Origin: JAJRRH01 sp047638815
Lineage (GTDB): Bacteria; Bacteroidota; Bacteroidia; Flavobacteriales_D; JABDKJ01
Assembly (NCBI GenBank): GCA_047638815.1
Contig: JBLIMR010000019.1
Span: 1-43,680, forward strand
Direction of reading: 5' to 3'
Length of the DNA stretch: 43,680 nucleotides
Shown: in pieces, positions 16,352 to 26,063 of the stretch
Layout: each line of letters begins with the position of its first letter
How positions within the stretch are numbered: position 1 is the stretch's first letter
Position numbers and translations under genes: made by a program
Notes under the pieces: model-generated
Seen by the model: only the letters and a program-made list of their open reading frames with translations
Database searches by the model: none
Told to the model about the DNA's origin: nothing

Positions 16352-18484
16352 CTAGTATGCTTGTAGTACCGTTAGGGCACCTGATCTATACTGCTCCTTG
16401 CCATCTCCCTCTCGATACTTGATAAAATAGGCATAAACACCTTCTCTCACCTGCTTGCCACCATACCTCCCATCCCAACCTTCGAAGAAATCTTTGGTCT
16501 GAAAAAGTAAGGTTCCCCATCTATCGTAAATTGCCAATTCATAGGATTCAAAATCGATAAATCCTCCTTCTGGCTTCCACACTCTATTCTGCCCATTTAA
16601 CACCATTGCGTTGGGTAGATAAAATAGCGGGGACTGGGTAACACACTTAATATTTGACTGGCTTATTTTAGAGCCACCATCACCCGAGAGAGCATCTACT
16701 CGATAGCAAAATTTCGACTCAGACTGGAGAAGTTCACTAACATTATCCAACTTGAAGGTCTCTTGTGGATCAAATATATTATACTTGACCTCAAAAGGCA
16801 TTTGCTCCGAGCTGCTAAAATACACTTTATGATATCCTACTCCAAAATCCCACTTTTGGTATTCGTTCCATGTTAAGATATTTTCAATATCGCCATCGTT
16901 TGCAAATACTTCAAGATGTATTGAGTTACTTACTTCTGATATTCCAACATCATTTTCACATTTATCAATAGCTACAAGCCTGTAATCATCACCTTTTAGA
17001 TCATTATTGACATCATAGTCAGAATAAATAATGATCCCATCAATAGCTAAATCTTGAGAAACCGTAATTAAACTTTCAAAAGTATCACCGAAATTGTCTA
17101 ATTTTTCTAGTCTATAGCTCTGACCAGTGACGGCTTCATCAACAGAGAAATTTATTCGAGTTTCACTTTCACTAACAACAGTAACCAACTCTATATCATA
17201 TATTTGAGCAACTTCATGGTAATCTGTGAAAGCGGAATATTTATTGGACCAAGAGTCAAATTCAATTAACTGATCGTCTACAGGTGTAGCAGTGACCACC
17301 AAATTATAAATTACATTTTCTTCAACATTCTCTACATCATAGCTTGTTATTGAACTAGGCAAGCTCTCCAAGATTTGAACGGTTCCATCATCCAATATTC
17401 TTTTAACCAAATATTGCTGAACGCCAGCATCCCATCCCGTATAAGGTGTCCAATTCAACTCTATCTTCCTTTCACATTCAACATAACCACCTTGTAACCA
17501 AATGGTTGAAGTCAATTCATTAATGTCAGCTCCTGTCGTATTTGGTGTGCCATTAGCTTGCAAACAATCATCAAAGGGGACTACCATATATGCAGCAGGT
17601 CCAAGTTCTGGATCAGTAGCAAAAGGAGAATTTATTAAGACTAAATTTAGATTTCCATCAGAGAGCGTCTGAACAGTACCGAAGCCCTCATTTTGGATAT
17701 GATACCCATCAACATCATTTGAAGTACTGGAGTCCCAGTAGATTGCTGTACGTCCAGAAAAACAATCAACTGATACGGTCTGAATGAATGGTAATTCTGG
17801 TGCAAGATTATCCTTAAAAAGACCATTTTCAACATTAGAATAAATTGGATCTAAACAATTTGGACTATCTATTCTTAAACGATATGATATTGGTATACTG
17901 GGATCTGGGTATGAACAATGCTCATTCTTTCTAGAGTATGAATCTGCAGTGATATCATCAGAATAAACCGTTACCCATCCAGTATTATTTACATTTTCTT
18001 CAATATTGATCTCTGGCCCAAAAGTAAGATTCTCTGAATTCCATGATAAATCAACTGTATTTTGAATGGTCGTTGGCCCTCCCGCCAATGTTAAAAACAT
18101 GCTCCCTACGATATTCGAATTTACAATATCACAAGACCCAAAATACCGTAATTCAATGTAGTAGTACCTTTTAACCTGGTCTGCTTGGGCATCCGTATCT
18201 TCAAAAAAAACTGGCGGTGAAGTCACATCTTGATCATGAGTTATGGTCCCAATATCTCCAAATGCTCCGTCCAAAGCATTTGCTCTAAAAACCTTGTATT
18301 CAACTGTAGGACATCCCGGGAAATTATTTTGAATATTTACATAGTCAGGCTGCGACCATTTTAGTCTAATATTATTATTAGGAAGATGCTCAACACATTC
18401 CAGTATAGGTGCTAATTCATCCTGAGAGGATAAGTTTACACTAAAGAATATGAGAAATATGGTTGCTACTATTCTACCTTTCAT
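16352..18484 (-). CDS. fibronectin-like surface protein with T9SS type B (gliding-motility-associated) C-terminal domain
   Basis: 710 aa. Signal peptide MKGRIVATIFLIFFSVNLSSQ. Several beta-sandwich segments resembling fibronectin type III follow (for example IRLKWSQPDYVNIQ, KIELNWTPYTGWDAG, NILTWNEYQKWDFGVG). The last ~90 residues contain YLPNAMVLNGQNRVWKP, YELAIYDRWGTLLFQT, GWDGRYGGKQVREGVYAYFIKY and an SGALTVLQ end. These mark the type B sorting domain of T9SS cargo (the gliding-motility-associated C-terminal domain). Likely exported and held at the surface; ligand unknown. Single gene, convergent with the riboswitch operon. Confidence 0.92.
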   Translation of the reverse strand: MKGRIVATIFLIFFSVNLSSQDELAPILECVEHLPNNNIRLKWSQPDYVNIQNNFPGCPTVEYKVFRANALDGAFGDIGTITHDQDVTSPPVFFEDTDAQADQVKRYYYIELRYFGSCDIVNSNIVGSMFLTLAGGPTTIQNTVDLSWNSENLTFGPEINIEENVNNTGWVTVYSDDITADSYSRKNEHCSYPDPSIPISYRLRIDSPNCLDPIYSNVENGLFKDNLAPELPFIQTVSVDCFSGRTAIYWDSSTSNDVDGYHIQNEGFGTVQTLSDGNLNLVLINSPFATDPELGPAAYMVVPFDDCLQANGTPNTTGADINELTSTIWLQGGYVECERKIELNWTPYTGWDAGVQQYLVKRILDDGTVQILESLPSSITSYDVENVEENVIYNLVVTATPVDDQLIEFDSWSNKYSAFTDYHEVAQIYDIELVTVVSESETRINFSVDEAVTGQSYRLEKLDNFGDTFESLITVSQDLAIDGIIIYSDYDVNNDLKGDDYRLVAIDKCENDVGISEVSNSIHLEVFANDGDIENILTWNEYQKWDFGVGYHKVYFSSSEQMPFEVKYNIFDPQETFKLDNVSELLQSESKFCYRVDALSGDGGSKISQSNIKCVTQSPLFYLPNAMVLNGQNRVWKPEGGFIDFESYELAIYDRWGTLLFQTKDFFEGWDGRYGGKQVREGVYAYFIKYREGDGKEQYRSGALTVLQAY

Positions 18485-18492
18485 AATACAAG

Positions 18493-18500
18493 CAAATTTA
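18493..18500 (-). promoter_or_regulatory. -7 box (TAAATTTG) for the T9SS type B gene
   Basis: Exact TAnnTTTG on the minus strand ending eight bases before the ATG at 18484, leaving room for only a very short leader. Confidence 0.55.
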
Positions 18501-18531
18501 CTTGAATTTGAGTTGTTAATGAATATTATAC

Positions 18532-19485
18532 TTAGAAGACGAAGGAACTATCAATTTGTTGCCTTTTAAGAGCTAAATAATATTCACTAATTAAGTTTGA
18601 AAAAATTTCCTCTATGCTTCTAATGTCATTTATCTGAGCTGAGACCTGCCCTATCTCCAATTCACCCTCTTCCATATCTCCCTCAAACATTCCTTTTTTG
18701 GCCCTACCTCTACCCAATAATTCTTTTAATTCTTCGGTTGATGCATCTTTAGCATACGCCTCATTCACCTTATCCAAAAATGAGGAAGCCATCAACCTAA
18801 CTGGCGTCAACTCTTTCAGTGTCAATGATGTGCCGCCCTCTTTTGCCTCTTTAATTCTTTCTTTAAAATTATTATGAGATGAGGATTCATGTGATGCTGC
18901 AAATAGACTACCAATCTGAACGGCATCAGCACCAAGGTTCATTGCTGCCAACATGGATCTACCCGAGGCAATTCCACCTGCAGAAATCAATGGTATATTA
19001 ACCTTATCAGCAATCATAGGAATGAGGCACATGGTTGTTGTTTCCTCTCGTCCATTGTGTCCACCAGCCTCAAAACCTTCAGCGACCACGGCATCGACTC
19101 CAGCCGCTTCGGCCTTTAATGCAAACTTCAAGCTTGACACCACATGAACAACCTTAATGCCATTGTCTTTAAGGTGTTGTGTGTATTTTTTAGGATTTCC
19201 AGCTGAACTGAATACCACTGGCACTTTCTTATCAATAATGATTTGAATAAGATCATCCACCTGGGGATATAAGAGTGGAATGTTAACACCAAAATTCTTA
19301 GATGTTGCTTCTTTACACTGATCGATGTGTTCGATAAGTACATCAGGATACATCGAACCCGCTCCGATTAGACCCAAACCGCCTTGATTTGAGACTGCAC
19401 TAGCCAACTTCCAACCTGAGTTCCAAATCATGCCACCTTGAATAATCGGGTACTGAATACCAAGCAATTGATTGATTTTATTCAT
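18532..19485 (-). CDS. nitronate monooxygenase / FabK-like FMN enzyme
   Basis: 317 aa from the ATG at 19485. The frame stays open to a GTG at 19653, but the family begins at MNKINQLLGIQYPIIQGGM. It is a TIM-barrel FMN protein: N-terminal PIIQGGM (13-19), NQGGLGLIGAG (33-43), EAGGHNG with His143, then the phosphate-binding SAGGIASGR and ADAVQIGSLF. This arrangement is shared by nitronate monooxygenases (oxidising alkyl nitronates) and by FabK-type enoyl-ACP reductases. By sequence the former label is conventional, but a fatty-acid role cannot be excluded. Soluble cytoplasmic. Divergent from the DUF6089 gene at 19659. Confidence 0.85.
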   Translation of the reverse strand: MNKINQLLGIQYPIIQGGMIWNSGWKLASAVSNQGGLGLIGAGSMYPDVLIEHIDQCKEATSKNFGVNIPLLYPQVDDLIQIIIDKKVPVVFSSAGNPKKYTQHLKDNGIKVVHVVSSLKFALKAEAAGVDAVVAEGFEAGGHNGREETTTMCLIPMIADKVNIPLISAGGIASGRSMLAAMNLGADAVQIGSLFAASHESSSHNNFKERIKEAKEGGTSLTLKELTPVRLMASSFLDKVNEAYAKDASTEELKELLGRGRAKKGMFEGDMEEGELEIGQVSAQINDIRSIEEIFSNLISEYYLALKRQQIDSSFVF

Positions 19486-19658
19486 GTAAGTAAAGATGTT
19501 AATATCTTGTGAATAAACCAAATTCTTAATAACCTTAACGAGATTGATTTTCAATGGTTTAAACGTAACTTTTTTCAACAATACTGCGTAAGCAATTAAA
19601 TTGATGCACAGACCATCTGTGTATAAGTTAAGTAATTTTACAAGACTAAACACTAAAA

Positions 19659-20699
19659 ATGAATAACATGAAAAGACTAGTCTTTTTGTTTTTATTGATG
19701 ATTGCTTTTACAGATGCAAATTCTCAGTATCGCTTTGATTGGGGTATATCAATAGGATCCATGAATTACTTGGGTGACATTGGTGGTTTAGATGAGCCCA
19801 GAAGAGACTTTTTTCAAGACATCAAGATCTCTGAAACGAGATATGCAATCGGAGGATATTATAGAGCGCAATTTTCAAGAACCATTTCTGTTTCTGCAAC
19901 ATACATGCAAGGTCGAATTGAGGGGTGGGATGCAAACTCAATATACGCTCCACGTAGAGGAAGAAATCTAAACTTCAGAAATGAAATTAAAGAAGTTGCC
20001 GTGAGAGGTGAGTACAGCCTATTTGCGGACAATGATGTTGGTGGTAAGGGATATTACAACCCAGACTTCAAACTATACGCTTTTGCTGGGATTGGCGTAT
20101 TTCATCATAATCCACAAGGCAGATTTAACGAAGAATGGCATGATTTACGTCCTTTGAGGACGGAGGCCCAAACAAAGGAATATAGTAAGTTTGCGATGAC
20201 AATTCCAATGGGATTTGGATTCTACTTCACACATTTGAGAAAACATAGATTCTCCTGGGAGTTTGGATATCGCACTACCTTTACGGACTACCTTGATGAT
20301 ATAAGCTCAAGTTATGCAACTGAAGATGAATTAATCGACATACATTCTCCTAATGAAGCTGCCGCTGGGTTGCCGATAAACGCTACTGCGGAGTTGGCGA
20401 TAAACCTTTCAAATCAATCTTCTGAAGCAATTGCAGCAGAAGCGTTTGGCAGTAATGGATCTGAGTATTACAATTATGGTTATTCATCAGATCAGTTTTT
20501 ACTCTCTGGCAACAAAAGAAACCCAAGAGGAATCGATGGTAATGACGATGGCTATATGTTTATGACTGTTTCTTATGGCCATGTACTGCCAGCCAACAGT
20601 AGGTTTGCAAAAAAGTTTAATAAGAGGTCAAGATATAAAAGCAGATTAAGAAAGAACAAAAGAATATCAAGCTCCAAGAAATCAAGAGCTAAGTTCTAA
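19659..20699 (+). CDS. DUF6089 outer-membrane beta-barrel-like protein
   Basis: 346 aa. Signal peptide MNNMKRLVFLFLLMIAFTDANSQ (a second ATG at 19668 is equally possible), then YRFDWGISIGSMNYLGDIGG, the typical opening of DUF6089 proteins. Alternating aromatic and polar strands such as YYRAQFSRTISVSATYMQG and FSWEFGYRTTFTDYLDD suggest an outer-membrane barrel of about eight strands. The C-terminus is an unusual lysine/arginine-rich tail (about 25 residues, FNKRSRYKSRLRKNKR), likely unstructured. Function unknown in the family. Followed at once by the terminator at 20723. Confidence 0.85.
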   Translation: MNNMKRLVFLFLLMIAFTDANSQYRFDWGISIGSMNYLGDIGGLDEPRRDFFQDIKISETRYAIGGYYRAQFSRTISVSATYMQGRIEGWDANSIYAPRRGRNLNFRNEIKEVAVRGEYSLFADNDVGGKGYYNPDFKLYAFAGIGVFHHNPQGRFNEEWHDLRPLRTEAQTKEYSKFAMTIPMGFGFYFTHLRKHRFSWEFGYRTTFTDYLDDISSSYATEDELIDIHSPNEAAAGLPINATAELAINLSNQSSEAIAAEAFGSNGSEYYNYGYSSDQFLLSGNKRNPRGIDGNDDGYMFMTVSYGHVLPANSRFAKKFNKRSRYKSRLRKNKRISSSKKSRAKF

Positions 20700-20722
20700 T
20701 CATTTTGCAAAAAGAAAATATG

Positions 20723-20749
20723 AAAAAAGGGGCTTAGGCTCCTTTTTTT
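20723..20749. terminator. bidirectional terminator between DUF6089 gene and polysaccharide operon
   Basis: AAAAAAGGGGC-TTAG-GCTCCTTTTTT has T-runs usable from both strands. It closes the plus-strand gene ending at 20699 and overlaps the last codons of the minus-strand glycosyltransferase (stop at 20734). Confidence 0.9.
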
Positions 20750-21516
20750 GGTTTCTTAAAGAACTGAGAAATCTTCCGGATAGGTTTCATTTTCAAAGTG
20801 TACCAAGCTGGCTTAAGGCCATTCATAGTCCATGCCTCTTTGTCCTCCTGATTGGCCTTTAATCTATTAGTAATGGATTCATTACTCTGCCCTCCTACTC
20901 TCATCTTTATGATTACTTCAGGAAGATATGCGGGAACGATTTTATTTTTATAAAGAAATCTCAGCATCAATTCATAGTCCGCTGCAGACTTTAGCCTTAA
21001 ATTATATTTGCCATAATGGTCGTAGCAAGTTTTAAGCGTGAAGAAAGTTGGGTGTGGCGGCATCCATCCTCGCATAAAACTTCTCACACTAAATGGGCCA
21101 GAAACCCAGCAGCGTTTCACCTTATTCAAGTTTATACGGTCTACATATAACAAGTCAGCATATAATGCCTTAGCATTGTTCTCGGACATCTTTTTTGCGA
21201 CTCTTGATATAACCTTTTTGTGCGCGTAGAGGTCATCAGAATTAAGAATTCCTACAATGTCCCCTGAGGCATTATCAATCCCTTTATTCATGGCATCGTA
21301 TATCCCTTTATCAGGTTCGGAAACTAAAATGTCGATATCCTTCTTATATCGTTCAACAATATCCATGGTTCCATCTACAGAGCCACCATCAATGATGATG
21401 TATTGGATATTGCTATAATCCTGTGCGAGAACTGATCTAATGGTGTCTTCAATAGTCTCTGCACTATTGTAACTTACCGTGATGATAGATATTTTTGGGT
21501 TTTCTGAAAGTATCAT
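20734..21516 (-). CDS. family 2 glycosyltransferase
   Basis: 260 aa from ATG at 21516. A TTG at 21534, overlapping the upstream stop as TTGA, would add six residues. GT-A fold: ISIITVSYNSAETIEDTIRS, IIIDGGSVDGTMDIVE, SEPDKGIYDAMNKGI and the metal-binding NSDDLY region. Resembles WcaA/WcaE-type enzymes adding one sugar to an undecaprenyl-linked chain. Donor and acceptor unknown. Last gene of the eight-gene polysaccharide operon; cytoplasmic face of the inner membrane by analogy. The C-terminal tail is basic (KPIRKISQFFKKPKKGA). Confidence 0.9.
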   Translation of the reverse strand: MILSENPKISIITVSYNSAETIEDTIRSVLAQDYSNIQYIIIDGGSVDGTMDIVERYKKDIDILVSEPDKGIYDAMNKGIDNASGDIVGILNSDDLYAHKKVISRVAKKMSENNAKALYADLLYVDRINLNKVKRCWVSGPFSVRSFMRGWMPPHPTFFTLKTCYDHYGKYNLRLKSAADYELMLRFLYKNKIVPAYLPEVIIKMRVGGQSNESITNRLKANQEDKEAWTMNGLKPAWYTLKMKPIRKISQFFKKPKKGA

Positions 21517-21530
21517 ATCATTCAATATTC

Positions 21531-22079
21531 TCAACTAATAATACGCTTTCTCACTAATTGGGCAGGTGATCCTGAATATACGGTGTATGGATCAAGATCT
21601 TTATTTGTTATAGATCCAATAGCTAACACAGCATGACTCCCAACTGTTACCCCTCCAGAAATTATTGATTTAGCGCCTATCCATGCTCCATTTTCTATGG
21701 TAATGGGTTTGGTCGATAGGTCAAAGCTTGTTTTCTTATAGTTGTGATTACCACACAATAACAATGCCCCTTGAGATATACAACAATTGCTGCCAATTGT
21801 CACAGTATCCAAATTATCGATCCAAACATTTTCTCCAATCCAAGTGTTCTCCCCAATGCTTAACTTCCAAGGATATTTTATACTCACTGCTGGTTTTATA
21901 ACCACATTTGCCCCAATATTACCACCAAACATTCTCAATAGTGATATTTTCAGACTTGATATTGGAAGCCATGAGGATTTGAAAAACAACAGATTGACAT
22001 AGTACCAGAGCCCAATTTTAACTCTAGAGCCTGGCTTATACCAACTGTTATCAAAGGATGACAAATCTGTCTCACTCAT
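21531..22079 (-). CDS. wcaF: WcaF-like acetyltransferase, hexapeptide-repeat family
   Basis: 182 aa from ATG at 22079, overlapping the upstream stop by eight bases. A longer reading from 22169 only adds a segment translated out of frame from the preceding gene. SSFDNSWYKPG at the N-terminus is typical of colanic-acid-type WcaF proteins. Left-handed beta-helix repeats follow (IGENTWIGENVWIDNLDTV, IENGAWIGAKSIISGGVTVG), with the active-site-like CGNHNYKK loop and the closing VYSGSPAQLVRKR. It likely transfers acetyl from acetyl-CoA to a sugar of the surface polysaccharide. Overlap with both neighbours indicates translational coupling. Confidence 0.88.
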   Translation of the reverse strand: MSETDLSSFDNSWYKPGSRVKIGLWYYVNLLFFKSSWLPISSLKISLLRMFGGNIGANVVIKPAVSIKYPWKLSIGENTWIGENVWIDNLDTVTIGSNCCISQGALLLCGNHNYKKTSFDLSTKPITIENGAWIGAKSIISGGVTVGSHAVLAIGSITNKDLDPYTVYSGSPAQLVRKRIIS

Positions 22080-23226
22080 GTGGCAAAAATAGATTTTTAT
22101 TAAGAGCAATGGCAGCTGGATCTTGAGTATATTTTTTAGAAAATAAGAAACAAGCCTCATTAATCTCATTCATCCACTTTTGATCCTCCTTGCCTAATCG
22201 ATTAATCACCTCTACAAATGCACCTTGATTTGTCAATGATTCAACGAACCCAACACCTATTTCTTTGATGTGATTCCATGGTGTCTGATCAGAAATTAAT
22301 ACAGGAATACCACTTATCAGACTCTCAATAATTACGTGACCAAAATTCTCCCCTCTCGTAGGTAAAAACATCAAATTATATTGTTGAGTGGTTTTTTCTA
22401 TGACATTTGGATGAAGGACTCCCTTGTAAATCACGGTAATATTTTCTCCTAGATCAGAAATTACGGCTTCACAGTCGTTCCAATAATTCCTATCATACTT
22501 ACTACCATATATGTCAAAATCAACTTTAATGTCAGGATCAATATTACTTAACGTTTGAAGGGCGAAAAGCAAGTTTTTTTCAGGTGCAATACGTGCCAAG
22601 GATAATATTCTCAAACTGCCTACCGACTTTTTCGGAGGCACATTCCCTTGAAAGACAACCTTCTTCGGTAAGTTTGGTGCCACTATCGTTAGTACATTCT
22701 TAGAAATCCTCTTCTCAACATCAATTTTTTCTAGATTGTTCGTAACATGAAAAGTCACATTCTTGTATAACCCAGTATACCTGGCATATCTCAAAAAGAG
22801 AGTCTTTTTAATTTTCTTTACGGCTATGGCACTATCTTTTAGCATACCACGCACCGAAACTGTAATTGGATAAGAGTGTTTTCTTGCGACTTGCAAAGGA
22901 AGTATTGAGAATCGTTTGGAATAAATACCATTGATATAAATATGGTCGTATTGCCCCTCTTCAATAATGTCCTTGTATGTCTCTTTGGTTTGTTTTTCTA
23001 ATGAAAGATACTTCACATTAATATTAGGACTTAATTCATTCCATTTATCAAAAGTGATCCCTTCATACTCCTTTGTGTCCATGTAATCTCTATCTCCACA
23101 AACTACATAGAAGTTATGATCATCAAGATGGTTCATCATATTTACACAAGAACGTATAGGCCCTCCAGCTTTATAGCCAGGTAGGAACCAATCGATAAAA
23201 ACAAGAACTTTAGGTCTTAACATCAT
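22072..23226 (-). CDS. family 4 glycosyltransferase
   Basis: 384 aa. GT-B fold: N-terminal VLVFIDWFLPGYKAGGPIRS with the acceptor-side glycine loop, central RILSLARIAPEKNLLFALQT, and donor-site PTRGENFGHVIIESLISGIP with the E-x7-E pair. Retaining sugar transferase acting on nucleotide-sugar donors; substrate not predictable. It overlaps asnB by 17 bases upstream and the wcaF-like gene by eight bases downstream, so it is part of one operon. Confidence 0.9.
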   Translation of the reverse strand: MMLRPKVLVFIDWFLPGYKAGGPIRSCVNMMNHLDDHNFYVVCGDRDYMDTKEYEGITFDKWNELSPNINVKYLSLEKQTKETYKDIIEEGQYDHIYINGIYSKRFSILPLQVARKHSYPITVSVRGMLKDSAIAVKKIKKTLFLRYARYTGLYKNVTFHVTNNLEKIDVEKRISKNVLTIVAPNLPKKVVFQGNVPPKKSVGSLRILSLARIAPEKNLLFALQTLSNIDPDIKVDFDIYGSKYDRNYWNDCEAVISDLGENITVIYKGVLHPNVIEKTTQQYNLMFLPTRGENFGHVIIESLISGIPVLISDQTPWNHIKEIGVGFVESLTNQGAFVEVINRLGKEDQKWMNEINEACFLFSKKYTQDPAAIALNKNLFLPHE

Positions 23227-25084
23227 TCTTTTTTATCCAATTTTCTAGAACAATAAGATACCATAATCTAGACCAGGTTACTCTAGGATCACCAGAGAGA
23301 AATTGATTCCATAACTTATCAATTGATGCTGCATTAATGTATGAACGCTGCTTTAAAGTTTCAATATTAGTCGCACAAAAATCCTTTAAATCATTTTTCA
23401 TCCAATGAGCCCATGGAAAAGTAAAACCCATCTTTGGTCTATTCACAATATTATCCGGCAGCAAACCATCTAAGGATTCTATCAATAACTTTTTTGGACT
23501 GCTAGGGTATTTTAGTTTATCTCCGATTCCCAATACGTATTCCACTATATTATGATCTAGAAAAGGGACCCGAATTTCCAATGCATGCGCCATACTCATT
23601 TGATCGGAATCTCTCAAAAGAATATTCTGCATATAACTATTGAATTCCATATAAGATATTCGGCTCAAATATGGCATTTCAAACCCAATGTTCGTATGGT
23701 CTGCACCCTGAGCAATTCTGAATACTTCATTCTCCGGTAGATTCTTATTTCCCGTAATTGATTTTATTCTATCATCTAGTAAAACTTGCCTCATGAGCGG
23801 GTAAATATATTCCAAATCTAGGTAATCCAAGTTGAGTACAGCGTCCACTTTATCCGATGAAATCCCTGGCTTCAAAGTTTTATATATTCTACCGACAGGT
23901 TTCCTGAATGCTGGTGGAAAACTCATGAGCCATCTTTTGTCTGAGAGAGAAGCACACCTTTTAAAAAGATCATATCCAGCAAATAGTTCATCTCCTCCAA
24001 GACCTGAAAGAGCCATTGTAACACCAGCCTCCTTGGTAACTTTAGAAACCACATAAGTATTGGGTCCATCACCACTTGGATGATCCATTGCATCAAGTGC
24101 ATCTGGCAGTAATTCAAGGAAATCAGTTGGTGTAACAGGAATCTCTCTATGAACAGTTCCAAATAACTCGGAAACTTGTCTAGCATAAACAGCTTCCGAA
24201 AATTCAGCTTCATCAAATACAACAGAAAATGTATTTATCTGAATATCGCTCATCTTAGACATCATGCCAACGATGGCACTAGAGTCAATTCCTCCTGACA
24301 GAAAGGCTCCATATGGAACATCGGAAATGGTTCTTAAAGAAACTGCATTAAAGAGTGTGTCATGGATGTTTTTCTTTATTTTCTCAGGATCCGAATCATC
24401 ATTTTTCTTGTAATCTGCTCTACTATCCCAGTAAACCTCATGGCTAAACTCACTATCCGAAATTCGCATTAGGCTTCCCGGCATTAGCATTTTCACATCC
24501 TTGATGATAGTGTTTGGGGCATGCACCGTCTGATAGCGCATATAATCAACTAGCCCACTTTGATCTAACTCTGCTTTCATAAAACCAGAGTGCATTATTG
24601 CTCTTATTTCAGAGGCAAACATGATCGTCTGATCTTTTATATAATAATAGAGAGGTTTGATCCCCATCCGATCTCGCGCAATTATTAGTTCTTCGGTCTG
24701 CTTATCCCAAATTGCGAGTGCAAACATGCCATTGAACATTTCAAAGCAATCCACTCCGAACATCTCATACGCAGCAAGAACTACTTCCGTATCACATTTC
24801 GTTTTAAATTGATAGTCCTTAAGCCGACTTTTTATTTCTTGAAAATTATAAACCTCACCGTTGAAGACTATGGTATATCTGCCATTATGATTATGAAATG
24901 GCTGATTCGCTTCTTCCGAAAGGTCAATAATGGACAATCTTCTATGTCCCAGTACTACATTGCCATAGCTAAATAAACCATCTGAATCCGGACCACGATG
25001 TGATATCAAATCATTCATTCGAGCAACAATCCCCTCCGGATTATTTACTCCTTCAAGCCCATACAGACCAGCAATTCCACACAT
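23210..25084 (-). CDS. asnB: glutamine-dependent asparagine synthetase-type amidotransferase
   Basis: 624 aa. Cys2 after the initiator Met (MCGIAGLYG) is the glutaminase nucleophile. The class II amidotransferase domain follows: SHRGPDSDG at 28-36, GHRRLSIIDLS at 46-56, FNGEVYNF at 74-81. The synthetase domain has the ATP pyrophosphatase loop SGGIDSS at 263-269. Asn-synthetase homologues inside polysaccharide operons often amidate a sugar carboxylate or other acid rather than making free asparagine, so the substrate is inferred from context only. Starts four bases after the epimerase stop and overlaps the next gene by 17 bases. Confidence 0.92.
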   Translation of the reverse strand: MCGIAGLYGLEGVNNPEGIVARMNDLISHRGPDSDGLFSYGNVVLGHRRLSIIDLSEEANQPFHNHNGRYTIVFNGEVYNFQEIKSRLKDYQFKTKCDTEVVLAAYEMFGVDCFEMFNGMFALAIWDKQTEELIIARDRMGIKPLYYYIKDQTIMFASEIRAIMHSGFMKAELDQSGLVDYMRYQTVHAPNTIIKDVKMLMPGSLMRISDSEFSHEVYWDSRADYKKNDDSDPEKIKKNIHDTLFNAVSLRTISDVPYGAFLSGGIDSSAIVGMMSKMSDIQINTFSVVFDEAEFSEAVYARQVSELFGTVHREIPVTPTDFLELLPDALDAMDHPSGDGPNTYVVSKVTKEAGVTMALSGLGGDELFAGYDLFKRCASLSDKRWLMSFPPAFRKPVGRIYKTLKPGISSDKVDAVLNLDYLDLEYIYPLMRQVLLDDRIKSITGNKNLPENEVFRIAQGADHTNIGFEMPYLSRISYMEFNSYMQNILLRDSDQMSMAHALEIRVPFLDHNIVEYVLGIGDKLKYPSSPKKLLIESLDGLLPDNIVNRPKMGFTFPWAHWMKNDLKDFCATNIETLKQRSYINAASIDKLWNQFLSGDPRVTWSRLWYLIVLENWIKKNDVKT

Positions 25085-25088
25085 TTAT

Positions 25089-26027
25089 TTATTCTGATTT
25101 AACGAGTTTTAATTCCATCATTTTCTTTAATCCATCCGAGAGTGATATTGGCGATCGACCCAGTAATTTGCACATTTTACTATTGTCTGGCAACCTTCTA
25201 TTCATGTCACCCTCTGGTAAAGCTGGTAAAAAAGTAATTTTGGAATTAGAATTGGTCATTTGAATAATAATATTCGCCAGTTCAAGCATACTATACTCTA
25301 TGGTTGAACCAATATTGACAGTGTCGTTAACATGAAGATTCTCACTGAATGTTTTATAGGTAGCCTCAATATTGTCTTCTATATAACAAAACGTTCGACT
25401 TTGACTACCATCACCATATATCGTTAAGTCAGAATTACTTTTGGCTTTGGCCAAAAACTTTGAGATAACAAAATTCTCGCTCTGCTTAGATCCATAGGTA
25501 TTGAAGAATCTGAAAATGGTATAGTCTAATTCAAATTCTTTTTTATATGATCTGAAAAATGCTTCGCCCACATTTTTCACAATTGCATAAGGCACCTTTG
25601 AGTTAAGCGGTGTCGTTTCCTCGTTTTGTGGAAACTCTACTGGTTCTCCATAAACTTCAGAAGAAGATGCATAAAAAACCCTTTTCACATTACCATACTT
25701 CGAAAGGTTAAGAATATTCTTGATTCCTTCAATGTCTCTTAAAACTCCCACGGGATTCTCCTGAGTTCTTTTGACACCTACTAGTGCAGCATAGTGAAAT
25801 ACATAATCGAAATGATGGCTATAAAAGATGGACGAAATCTCATCCCGGTTGCAAACATCAGCCTTTATAAAGTGAAGGTTATCATAAACCTCCAATGGCA
25901 AATTATCCACATGTCCGGTTATCAAGCTATCGACAACATATACATCATTGTTATAATCTTGCGCTATTCGAATTGCCAATTCACTAGCAATAAATCCAGC
26001 CCCACCTGTCACTAATATTTTATTCAT
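25089..26027 (-). CDS. NAD-dependent sugar-nucleotide epimerase/dehydratase
   Basis: 312 aa, extended short-chain dehydrogenase. Rossmann motif GGAGFIAS (8-15), the active-site SSSEVYG at 121-127 and the catalytic YAIVK (Tyr147, Lys151). Closest in style to UDP-glucose 4-epimerase or UDP-glucuronate decarboxylase-like enzymes. Residues deciding between epimerase and dehydratase are not conclusive by eye. It supplies an activated sugar to the surrounding glycosyltransferases. Gap of 36 bases to the gene upstream and four bases to asnB downstream. Confidence 0.88.
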   Translation of the reverse strand: MNKILVTGGAGFIASELAIRIAQDYNNDVYVVDSLITGHVDNLPLEVYDNLHFIKADVCNRDEISSIFYSHHFDYVFHYAALVGVKRTQENPVGVLRDIEGIKNILNLSKYGNVKRVFYASSSEVYGEPVEFPQNEETTPLNSKVPYAIVKNVGEAFFRSYKKEFELDYTIFRFFNTYGSKQSENFVISKFLAKAKSNSDLTIYGDGSQSRTFCYIEDNIEATYKTFSENLHVNDTVNIGSTIEYSMLELANIIIQMTNSNSKITFLPALPEGDMNRRLPDNSKMCKLLGRSPISLSDGLKKMMELKLVKSE

Positions 26028-26063
26028 ATGTTAAAAAATCTGAAAATGAATGTACTAATAAAT

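Noticed and set aside
19486..19653. N-terminal extension of the nitronate monooxygenase-like gene from a GTG
   Set aside because: 56 extra residues have no family similarity and occupy the divergent promoter region.
22080..22169. Longer start of the WcaF-like gene
   Set aside because: The extra 30 residues are out-of-frame sequence of the preceding glycosyltransferase, and the family begins near MSETDLSSFDNSW.
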